Origin: an uncultured Actinomycetes bacterium
Lineage (GTDB): Bacteria > Actinomycetota > Thermoleophilia > Solirubrobacterales > Solirubrobacteraceae
Assembly (NCBI GenBank): GCA_937888775.1
Contig: CALAQT010000061.1
Span: forward strand, 1 to 10,040
DNA: 10,040 bases
Direction: 5' to 3'
Position numbers and translations under genes: made by a program. A model generated the notes under the pieces. That model did not search any database. It saw nothing but the letters and a program-made list of their open reading frames with translations, and had not been told where the DNA came from. This document shows, one piece after another, positions 1 through 5,268 of this stretch (positions within the stretch are counted from its first letter, which is position 1; each line of letters opens with the position of its first letter).

Positions 1-23
1 GCGGTTCTCCCGCACACGGCTCA
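1..23 (-). ncRNA. Group II intron domain V, 5' strand and loop (partial)
   Basis: The minus strand of 22-1 reads GAGCCGTGTGCGGGAGAACC followed by GC. It matches the usual start of group II domain V: the GAGCCGTGTG strand, a GCGG/CCGC stem and a GAGA-type apical loop. The returning strand, domain VI with its branch-point A, and the 3' splice site lie beyond the left edge. It begins 28 nt after the stop codon of the maturase C-terminal fragment, where domain V is expected. Confidence 0.7.
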
Positions 24-50
24 CCGACGTTCTTCACCGCCGGCATTCGG

Positions 51-1058
51 CTATCTCCCTCGCCAGGCCCGGTGGGGCCTGGGCGCGACGACGGTTCCAG
101 AGAGGCTGATCAAGCCCAAGCGGTTCGGCGAGCGATAGGTGACTATCTGCCAGCCGTAAGCTCGCGTCCGCTGGTGGCGTTTGGCCATGAACAGCGCGAG
201 CCGGTTGTGTGCGTGGTGCTCGATCAGGTTGAAGTGACGGGCCGAGTTCCCGTAACGGAAGTAGCCCGCCCAGCCGCGCAGATACCCGTTGAGGTCCTGC
301 ACGATGTCTTCGACCGGCAGCAGCAGCCGTTCGCGCGCCGTGATCTCACGAACGCGGTCCTGGGCGTGCTGCATCGCCCTGCGTGAGGGCCAGCGAGCGA
401 GGAACTGGACATGCCTGGCGCGGTTGGCGCGCACCCACCGGTGATGGAAACCGAGGAAGTCCACTCCCTCGCCTCCTTCCGTTAGGTGCACGATCCGGGT
501 CTTGGCGTCCTTGAGCTCAAGGCCCAGCTCCGCCAGGATCGTCCGAAGCGCGACCAATGCCGCTTCGGCTTCCGCCCGCGTTCGGCACATCGCCAGCAGA
601 TCGTCTGCGAACCGGACGAGGACTCCGTGTCCGCGGTCTGCCCACTGCCGGTCAAGCCGGTGCAGGTAGACGTTGCACAGGCACGGTGAGATCACCCCGC
701 CCTGCGGGGTCCCCGTCACCTCGCGCGTGACCGCCCCGTCCTCCATCACCCCCGCGCGCAACATCGCGCGCAAGAGCTTCAGGACGTGACGGTCGCTGAT
801 CCGCTCCTCGATCGCCGACATCAACCCGTCGTGCGGAATCGCCCCGAAACAGTTCGAGACGTCCGACTCTGCGACCCACCGCCTACCGTCCCACGCCTCA
901 TCGATGAGGACCTGGAGCGCGTCGTGGTGAGAGCGCTTGGGTCTGAACCCGAACGAGCACTCCAGCATGTCGGCCTCGAAGATCGGCTCAATCACCGTCT
1001 TCAAGGCCGCCTGCGCGACACGATCGCGAACCGTCGGGACGGTGGCTTCATACTGCAC
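51..1058 (-). CDS. ltrA: Group II intron reverse transcriptase/maturase, C-terminal fragment (gene split by element)
   Basis: This is the C-terminal three quarters of an intron-encoded reverse transcriptase, which copies intron RNA into DNA during retrohoming and helps splicing as a maturase. Visible motifs: RDRVAQAALK, SFGFRPKRSHHDAL, SDVSNCF with the first catalytic Asp (about residue 66), GTPQGGVISP (116-125), FADD with the catalytic Asp pair (150-153), FLGF (201-204), and a maturase domain X ending in GWAGYFRYGNS and beyond (about 225-300). No HNH endonuclease domain follows. The first ten residues of the present frame (GTG at 1056-1058, VQYEATVPTV) come mostly from the inserted element. 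Native sequence resumes at the 10-bp repeat 1030-1039, within PTV. The start shown is only the first in-frame codon and has no ribosome binding site of its own. Alone, the fragment lacks RT motifs 0-1 and is probably inactive. The missing N-terminus is at 4330-4679, and joining the two gives about 442 residues. Confidence 0.85.
   Translation of the reverse strand: MQYEATVPTVRDRVAQAALKTVIEPIFEADMLECSFGFRPKRSHHDALQVLIDEAWDGRRWVAESDVSNCFGAIPHDGLMSAIEERISDRHVLKLLRAMLRAGVMEDGAVTREVTGTPQGGVISPCLCNVYLHRLDRQWADRGHGVLVRFADDLLAMCRTRAEAEAALVALRTILAELGLELKDAKTRIVHLTEGGEGVDFLGFHHRWVRANRARHVQFLARWPSRRAMQHAQDRVREITARERLLLPVEDIVQDLNGYLRGWAGYFRYGNSARHFNLIEHHAHNRLALFMAKRHQRTRAYGWQIVTYRSPNRLGLISLSGTVVAPRPHRAWRGR
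1030..1039. repeat. Attachment-site core, left junction (attL-like)
   Basis: The 10-bp accgtcggga is identical to 4330-4339. Left of it the sequence is native RT (codons for RDRV on the minus strand); right of it is element DNA. The core holds most of the codons for IPTV. The attP dyad is centred between 1036 and 1037, which suggests GG (CC on the minus strand) as the central crossover dinucleotide. Confidence 0.85.
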
Positions 1059-1063
1059 CTCCT
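1048..1063 (-). promoter_or_regulatory. Ribosome binding site and ATG overlapping recombinase stop; start of a junction-spanning gene
   Basis: On the minus strand a perfect AGGAGG (1063-1058) is followed after 6 nt by ATG (1051-1049). The ATG overlaps the recombinase TGA (1050-1048) as ATGA. In the integrated state the frame gives only MKPPSRRFAIVSRRRP and stops at 1001 inside the RT gene. In a closed circle the same ATG passes through the 10-bp core (12 + 10 + 32 = 54 nt) and enters the DUF5372-like gene in frame. This adds MKPPSRRSPHTTRSCRRS before its present GTG. I infer that this is the native translation start of that gene. Confidence 0.65.
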
Positions 1064-1846
1064 GCAGCCCTGATTTTGGTTTCGGCGGGTAGGTGAACCG
1101 AGTTCTGAACGCGTTCGCGGCATTGTTGCTCGACCTGCGGCGGGAACGGGATGTAGAGCCGGTCGGTGGGTCCGCGGCGCGCGGCGAGCTTGCCCGTGTT
1201 GATCCAGGCGTAGATCACGCCGGGTGCGACGGCGAGCCGCTCGGCGAGTTGCGCGACGGTCAGTTCCCCGTCGTGGAGGAACTGCTCGGGTGCGGCCTGG
1301 ATTCGGTAGCGCCAGCGCAGCCATCTGACGGCCTTCTCGTCGAACGGGAGGCCGGTGCTGGTGAGCATCCCGGCGGCCTCGAGCTCGGCGGCGATCTGCG
1401 TGTTGGTGTGATCTGCGGCAAGCCGGGTGACCATGTCGATCACCTCTGGTGGCGTGCGCTTGGCATCGGCCGGCTTCTGGGGCCGCTCGATCGTGTGCTC
1501 CTCGGCGGCACCTGAGCGCCAGCGGATCCCGACTGACAGCTCACGGCTGTCGGGCTTGGAGGTGAGCGTGACGTCAGCGATCAGCGCGCGCAGCAGGCGC
1601 TTGCGATCGCGGCGCGCGGTGCTCTCGGCGGCCCATAGTGCGGGCAGGTCGCGGGCGAGCGCCTCGAGCTGCTCGCGCGAGGGCTCAACAGCTGGCACGA
1701 CGTGCTCGGCGAGCTCGGCCTCGGCGTCTTTGAGCTCGCGCAGCTTCTCCTCCCAGCGGCTCTCGAGGCTGCGGGCGACCAAGCGGTTGTCCGGCTCGCA
1801 GGCGTGGAACGCGCGCTCGGCACGGACCGCCTCATAGCGCGCGCTC
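1048..1846 (-). pseudogene. Large serine recombinase, C-terminal part in shifted frame
   Basis: This continues the recombinase after a frameshift in the (GC)4 run at 1837-1844. Two bases too few (one GC unit) or one extra base explain the shift; adding GC gives VERARYEAVRAERAF without a break. The segment holds a charged coiled coil (SLESRWEEKLRELKDAEAEL), typical of the C-terminal domain of these recombinases. It also has a segment like others in the family (TNTQIAAELEAAGMLTSTGLPF then AVRWLRWRYRI) and a helix-turn-helix-like end (LTVAQLAERLAVAPGVIYAW). The stop at 1050-1048 lies inside the element half of the attachment site. The part has no start of its own. The shift may be a real inactivating mutation, a slippage-prone switch or a sequencing error; the coding potential on both sides is well preserved, so it is recent. 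Confidence 0.82.
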
Positions 1847-3103
1847 GACGCGCAGCTGAAACACGCGGTCCGAGCGGGCGCGACGGTCTGCGTGCTCCTC
1901 GGCGGCGGCCAGCGCGAGCGCGATCTCCTCCGGCGCGAGCGCCTCGAGCAGCCGGCGGGCGACCAGCTCATCGACCACGGTCGCCTTGACCGACCGGCAG
2001 CCGGGCGTGTTGACGTGGTCAGCACGCGAGTGGCCGCACTCGTAGTAGCTGCCCTCGCGGCGGTGAAGCGTGGTCATCGACCCGCCACAAGCGCCGCAGC
2101 GCAAGATCCCCTGGCAGAGCGCTGAGCCCTCGCGTGGCGGGCGCTGACCGTTGCGGTTGTTGTTAGCGGCGAGGCGCTGCTCGTTGGCCAGGAACTGCGG
2201 CCAGGTGATGTAGCCCGGGTGATGGTCCTGGATCACGATCGCCCAGTCTGAGCGCGGCAGCTCGACCGTCCTGGTGACGATCGTGCCGTCGGGCCTGACC
2301 ACCCGCCGTGAGCGGTAGCGCCCGAACACGTACGCGCCGGCGTAGCTGGGGTTCGAGAGCACACCGATCGCGCGCGCGTGCGTCAGCCTGCCCCAGCGCA
2401 GCTCGCCCGCCCACGCGCCGCCGTAGGCGCGCCTCGGGAAGCGCCTGTCCTTGAACACGCCGACGATGCCGTACGCCGAACCGGTCTGGACGAACGCCTT
2501 GAACACATCACCGATCGCTGCCTGCACCTCCTCGTCGGGGTCGATGATCGTGTTGCCCTCGGCGTCGTATACGAGGCCGACCGGGAGCGGGAAGTGCAGC
2601 TCGCCGCGCTCGGCCGCGTGACGCTTGGCGCCCTGCAGCCGCACCGCCATCACGTGCAGCTCGGCCTGCGCGAGCTGGCCTTTGACCCCGAGGACGAGCT
2701 GATCGTTGAAGTCGCGCAGGTCGTAGATCCCGTGACTGTCGATCACCAGCGTGTCGGTCAGCCCGCAGTACTCAAGCAGCCGCTGGGTCTCGGCGCTCGA
2801 GCGCGCCAGCCGCGAGACCTCAAGCCCGAAGATCGCGCCGACCTCGCCCAGACACACGCGGCCGACCAGCTCCTTGTAGGCCCCGCGCGCCTGAGTGTCG
2901 CGGCCGGACAGGCCGAGATCGCCGTCGACGGTCAGGACCCGCTCCGCCTCCCAACCAAGCTTGACCGCTTCCTCCGCCAGCCCGTACTGGCGCTCGGTCG
3001 AGCGGAAGTTCTCGCGCACCTGCCGCGGCGAGGACTGGCGCAGGTAGATCACCGCCAAGCGCTCCAGATGCTGCGGCGCGATCTTCTGCTGCGAGCTCAG
3101 CAT
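1832..3103 (-). CDS. Large serine recombinase (site-specific integrase), N-terminal part up to frameshift
   Basis: This is a site-specific recombinase of the large serine family, which integrates and excises DNA at short att sites through a phosphoserine intermediate. From ATG 3103 the protein has a resolvase domain (about 16-165) with the YLRQS motif carrying the nucleophile Ser24 and a later SRLARSS motif. A recombinase domain follows (about 185-285, GVLSNPSYAGAYVFGRY). Then comes a zinc ribbon with C336xxC339 and Cys 356 and 369 (CGACGGSM, YYEC). I prefer ATG 3103 over the longer GTG 3148 because GGCGGGAG lies just before it and family proteins begin near this point. The frame ends prematurely (423 aa) at TGA 1834-1832, after VERAL. 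The expected continuation, RYEAVRAERAF, is in another frame beginning at the same place (see next entry). A full-length protein would be about 685 aa. It lies 79 nt after the DUF6788-like gene and is last in the element's operon. Confidence 0.9.
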   Translation of the reverse strand: MLSSQQKIAPQHLERLAVIYLRQSSPRQVRENFRSTERQYGLAEEAVKLGWEAERVLTVDGDLGLSGRDTQARGAYKELVGRVCLGEVGAIFGLEVSRLARSSAETQRLLEYCGLTDTLVIDSHGIYDLRDFNDQLVLGVKGQLAQAELHVMAVRLQGAKRHAAERGELHFPLPVGLVYDAEGNTIIDPDEEVQAAIGDVFKAFVQTGSAYGIVGVFKDRRFPRRAYGGAWAGELRWGRLTHARAIGVLSNPSYAGAYVFGRYRSRRVVRPDGTIVTRTVELPRSDWAIVIQDHHPGYITWPQFLANEQRLAANNNRNGQRPPREGSALCQGILRCGACGGSMTTLHRREGSYYECGHSRADHVNTPGCRSVKATVVDELVARRLLEALAPEEIALALAAAEEHADRRARSDRVFQLRVERAL

Positions 3104-3182
3104 CGGCTCCCGCCTGCAGCGCTGAGCCGAGCATGTTCGCCAGCACACAGGCCGCCTCGGCGGCGATGCCCGCCACCACGCA

Positions 3183-3524
3183 TCACCGCAGCGCCCGCCG
3201 CCGCAGCAGCTCGAGGTTGACCTGCGAAATCTCCAACAACAACGCCTCGCCCCGCTGGGTCGCCTCCACGTGCTCGGCAGCGATCGCCGCCAGCGCCTTC
3301 GGCACGTACACCATCCGGCTGCGCCCCGAGCTGTACACCGTCAGATAGCTGTACGGGCCGTGCAGCTCGCCACGCCGGCAGCGACAACGCTCGCCCGAAC
3401 AACGCCGCATGTCCGAGACCAACACGCCACGCAGCGTCAGCGCCGGATCCTCGACGCGGGCCGCCAAGCGCTTTCTCAGCGCATACAACTGGCGCTCGGT
3501 CAGCTCTGCAAGCTTCTCGCTCAT
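3183..3524 (-). CDS. DUF6788-like small cysteine-motif protein
   Basis: A 113-residue protein resembling the DUF6788 family, whose function is unknown to me. The recognisable core is RGVLVSDMRRCSGERCRCRRGELHGPY followed by SYLTVYSSGRSRMVYVPK. The CxxxxCxC cluster (about residues 42-49) before HGPY could bind a metal or be structural. The N-terminal 30 residues and C-terminal 40 residues are predicted helical and charged, ending in LLLEISQVNLELLRRRALR. There is no signal peptide or membrane segment, so it should be cytoplasmic. It is third in the element's gene order, 45 nt after the 158-aa gene and 79 nt before the recombinase ATG. Its position suggests a recombination accessory or regulator, perhaps DNA-binding, but this is inference. 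The start is ATG 3524, with only a weak purine-rich AGG upstream. Confidence 0.75.
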   Translation of the reverse strand: MSEKLAELTERQLYALRKRLAARVEDPALTLRGVLVSDMRRCSGERCRCRRGELHGPYSYLTVYSSGRSRMVYVPKALAAIAAEHVEATQRGEALLLEISQVNLELLRRRALR

Positions 3525-3569
3525 CCTGTGCCTGATTCGATACCAAGACCAGCGGACCTCCCCCGAGGC

Positions 3570-4046
3570 TCATCGGACCGCCCCGGCAAGCTCGTAGACG
3601 TTCGCGCTTCTTGCTTGTTCCTCAGACCAGCCAGCAGCCACCAGCGCGTCCACGAACCACCGGATCACCTCGCCGGTGTCGGCGGCGAGCTGGCGACGTT
3701 CCTCTGCCGCGGTCTGGTAGTCGTGAAAGGCACGATCGATCATCCAGTGGGTCTGCTGCAGCGCCCCGAGCACCGCGGTCTGGGACTCGGGCCGACCGCT
3801 CATGAGCGCGGCGATCGCGCTCTGACCAGCGGGCGCGGCACCGTCGTAGATCAGCCCGAGCGCGTCGGGCGAAAGCCCCGACCAGAGCCGCTCGTTCGCT
3901 TCTCGCAGGCGGCGCTGGGCGTCGCTGAGCCGCCAAGCGATCTCGACGTCGCGCTCGAACAGCGCGGACAGCCGGGCGGCCAGCTCACGTGCGCGCGCGG
4001 GGCACTGACCTCTCCCCGCAGGCCTAGTGGGACTCGTGGCGATCAT
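3570..4046 (-). CDS. Unknown 158-aa helical protein of the recombinase element
   Basis: I do not recognise the family. The protein is soluble, without a signal peptide or membrane segment, and is predicted to be almost all alpha-helical. A coiled-coil-prone stretch lies at about residues 17-55 (ARELAARLSALFERDVEIAWRL and on to LREANERLW). A second helical half contains ALQQTHWMIDRAFHDYQTAAEERRQLAADTGEVIRWFVDALVAAGWSEEQAR. The ATG at 4046-4044 overlaps the stop of the DUF5372-like gene as ATGA, so translation is probably coupled. Its place between two small conserved genes and ahead of the recombinase suggests a part of the mobility module, for example a directionality or architectural factor. 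Nothing in the sequence proves it. Confidence 0.7.
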   Translation of the reverse strand: MIATSPTRPAGRGQCPARARELAARLSALFERDVEIAWRLSDAQRRLREANERLWSGLSPDALGLIYDGAAPAGQSAIAALMSGRPESQTAVLGALQQTHWMIDRAFHDYQTAAEERRQLAADTGEVIRWFVDALVAAGWSEEQARSANVYELAGAVR

Positions 4047-4297
4047 CGCGCCACCCCCTGCTGTTGCCCCGTGAGCTCCGCGACCAGCGCGACGAGCGCG
4101 GCGAGCACCTCGATACTCAGCGGCCGCTCCGCGGGCTCCGGGCCACGATCGGTCGCGTCCTCAGCCAGCGCCACGCTGCCCAGCGGCCCGCCCTCGCACA
4201 CGTAGATACGACTGGCCCCGACACGACGAACGAACAGCACCACAAGGCGCTCGCCGCGCAGCGGATGAAACGGATGCGTGACGACCAGCGAACCCAC
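4043..4297 (-). CDS. DUF5372-like small protein; 5' end apparently cut off by integration
   Basis: 84 residues from GTG 4297. The opening VVTHPFHPLRGERLVVLFVRR and the following RIYVCEGG resemble the DUF5372 family of small proteins, which I associate with mobile-element cassettes; the function is unknown. It lies only 33 bp inside the right end of the element. The GTG has no good ribosome binding site, and no earlier start exists in this frame in the integrated state. When the element ends are joined, the frame extends upstream by 18 codons across the core to an ATG with a perfect AGGAGG (1063-1049), giving a 102-aa protein. I therefore think the annotated GTG is a remnant start and the intact gene exists only in the circle. 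The stop overlaps the next gene's ATG (ATGA, 4043-4046). Confidence 0.72.
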   Translation of the reverse strand: MGSLVVTHPFHPLRGERLVVLFVRRVGASRIYVCEGGPLGSVALAEDATDRGPEPAERPLSIEVLAALVALVAELTGQQQGVAR

Positions 4298-4679
4298 AGA
4301 CCGCCTGCACGACCTTGTGGTATGTGGTGACCGTCGGGATCGACAGTGGCCTTTGCTCGGTCGGCCTGCCGGGTTTCGGGATGAACACCCGGCGGGCGGC
4401 GAGCGGTCGGTAGCTGCCGTCCTTCAGATCCGCGGCCAGCTCGTCAAGCAGCTTGGCGATGCCGTACTGCTCGACGTCAGCGATGGTCTGCCGGTCGATG
4501 CCGGCCGCGCCACGATTGGCGCGCACCGACCCCCACGCCCGCTCCAAGACGTCCCTGCGGTAGACCTTGTCATAGAGCGCGTGGAACCTCCGTCCGGGAT
4601 CGGCCTTGGCCGCCCGGTAGAGCGTTCGCTGTAGTTCTCGGACTTTGTCCTGCTTGGCGGTCCTAGCCATTTCTGGCAC
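4161..4679 (-). CDS. ltrA: Group II intron reverse transcriptase, N-terminal fragment with foreign tail (gene split by element)
   Basis: Residues 1-117 (4679-4329) are the N-terminus of the reverse transcriptase whose remainder lies at 1039-51. They include RANRGAAGIDRQTI and the RT-0/1 segment RRVFIPKPGRPTEQRPLSIPTV (96-117). Group II RTs normally continue here with RDRVxQxALK. Instead the frame enters the element at 4329 and runs through about 55 unrelated residues to a stop at 4161, overlapping the DUF5372-like gene in another frame. Two starts are possible: GTG 4679, with AGGG 7 nt upstream, or ATG 4670, with GGTGAG 8 nt upstream. As it stands the product has no catalytic residues. Cutting out 3300 bp between the two copies of the 10-bp repeat restores SIPTVRDRV in frame. 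Confidence 0.85.
   Translation of the reverse strand: MPEMARTAKQDKVRELQRTLYRAAKADPGRRFHALYDKVYRRDVLERAWGSVRANRGAAGIDRQTIADVEQYGIAKLLDELAADLKDGSYRPLAARRVFIPKPGRPTEQRPLSIPTVTTYHKVVQAVCGFAGRHASVSSAARRAPCGAVRSSCRGQSYLRVRGRAAGQRGAG
4330..4339. repeat. Attachment-site core, right junction (attR-like)
   Basis: This is the second copy of accgtcggga. To its right the native RT codons continue (PLSI on the minus strand); to its left the element begins with GGTGTATGG read outward from the core. Element arms: GTATG at 4320-4324 and CATAC at 1049-1053 are reverse complements lying at equal distance from the core when the ends are joined. Confidence 0.85.
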
Positions 4680-5250
4680 TCACCGGCCCTTCCCTATGCG
4701 TGACGCATGAACGAAGCAGCGGCCCTTCCCTCACGCCGGGTTCTGTTGTCCCGTGCGCTCAGGCGGTAATACGGCCGCCTCCGACGCCCACCCGGCACCA
4801 CGCCCACTTCCCGGGATCACCGGTTATAGGGCGGGTCGCTCCGACGATCGCTCCGCAGCATCGTCGGGCCGGGGAGGGCCTCCCCAGTTCCCGCCGCCAC
4901 CTTCCAAACGTTCAACGCCCCATACGCCGGGAGGTTCATCGGGGCTGCGCTTCCAGGCTCTTCACCCCTTCCATGGCCTTCGCCCTGAACGGCCGGGCTC
5001 GGCTCCTCCTCTCCCCACCCGAAGGCGGGCTACTAACGACGCGGCAGGCTTCGCTTAACGCTGCAGACCGCTTGGTTGCTCCCCCAGAAGGGCTCTTGAC
5101 GCTGGGCTTCGACCCGGCCCGTTTCCAGACCAAGCCGCCAGCCTGCTACCGGGCCTCCTGGCAGCTACCCGGACGGGACTCACACCCGCTGGCGACGACG
5201 AGCTTATGTTGGATCACGATCTACATATCGACCTCCAACTCTGGGCGCAC
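4680..5250 (-). ncRNA. Group II intron ribozyme RNA, domains I-III (5' part)
   Basis: This 570-nt stretch has no convincing gene; its open frames have no protein-like features. On the minus strand it opens with GTGCGCCC and soon forms a hairpin between GTTGGA and TCCAAC (about 5238-5207), with an inner CGAT/ATCG stem. Many G-rich and C-rich complementary tracts follow, as expected for domain I. The hexamer CTGCAG at 5061-5066 could be EBS1: it can pair, with one G-U, to the last six exon bases CTGCGG next to the splice site. That assignment is tentative, and I found no matching EBS2. The RNA part ends where the maturase reading frame begins near 4679. Known biology: domain I recognises the exon and domains I-III scaffold catalytic domain V. 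Confidence 0.75.
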
Positions 5251-5268
5251 CCGCAGGAAGTAACTAAG

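Larger units (their letters stand above)
1030..4339 (-). mobile_element. 3.3-kb serine-recombinase element inserted in the group II intron RT gene
   Basis: The element is defined by the split RT gene and by a direct repeat, accgtcggga, at 1030-1039 and 4330-4339. One repeat copy plus the intervening DNA is exactly 3300 bp, and removing it rejoins the RT frame. Gene order in the transcription direction is DUF5372-like, unknown 158-aa protein, DUF6788-like, large serine recombinase. The recombinase stop lies within 10 bp of the left repeat, the usual position of an integrase gene beside its attachment site. There are no transposase genes, terminal inverted repeats or structural phage genes. The ends joined as a circle give a dyad centred on the repeat, as expected for attP of a large serine recombinase. 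The recombinase frameshift may make this copy immobile. A 10-bp target duplication made by a DDE transposase is less likely, because no such enzyme is present. Confidence 0.88.
1..5250 (-). mobile_element. Group II intron (3' end outside window), interrupted by a 3.3-kb recombinase element
   Basis: Read on the minus strand, the element starts at 5250 with GTGCGCCC, the consensus type of 5' end for bacterial group II introns. It contains about 570 nt of structured non-coding RNA, then a reverse transcriptase/maturase gene, then the start of domain V (GAGCCGTGTGCGG, 22 down to about 10). The rest of domain V, domain VI and the 3' splice site lie left of the window. The 5' splice site is 18 nt after the stop codon of the Fsr-like exporter, in the same orientation, so the intron sits in the 3' UTR or downstream intergenic region of the efflux operon. 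Without the 3300-bp inserted element the visible intron is about 1.95 kb, normal for an ORF-containing group II intron. Because the insertion lies in the domain IV ORF, the ribozyme core could still fold. Whether it splices without its maturase cannot be told from sequence. Confidence 0.85.

Noticed and set aside
51..1058. RT belonging to a retron, DGR or CRISPR-associated RT
   Set aside because: The maturase domain X, the GTGCG intron end and the domain V sequence after the stop identify a group II intron.
1830..1850. Programmed ribosomal frameshift producing the full recombinase
   Set aside because: No slippery heptamer or clear stimulatory structure. A missing GC unit in a dinucleotide run explains the break more simply.
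2820..3179. Possible small gene starting just after the DUF6788-like stop
   Set aside because: It overlaps most of the recombinase resolvase domain in another frame and has no recognisable features. Only the 79-nt gap before the recombinase ATG is free.
2378..3220. 280-codon plus-strand open frame opposite the recombinase
   Set aside because: Composition (Arg/Leu/Ala/Gln/His) is typical of antisense frames in GC-rich genes, while the opposite strand has a clear recombinase with catalytic motifs.
1030..4339. 10-bp repeats as target duplication of a DDE insertion sequence
   Set aside because: There is no DDE transposase and no terminal inverted repeats. The only recombination enzyme is a serine recombinase, and the joined ends form an attP-like dyad.
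4700..5263. Open frames of 90-190 codons on the plus strand
   Set aside because: Low-complexity Arg/Pro/Ser-rich translations without family signatures. The stretch is better explained as structured RNA of the group II intron.
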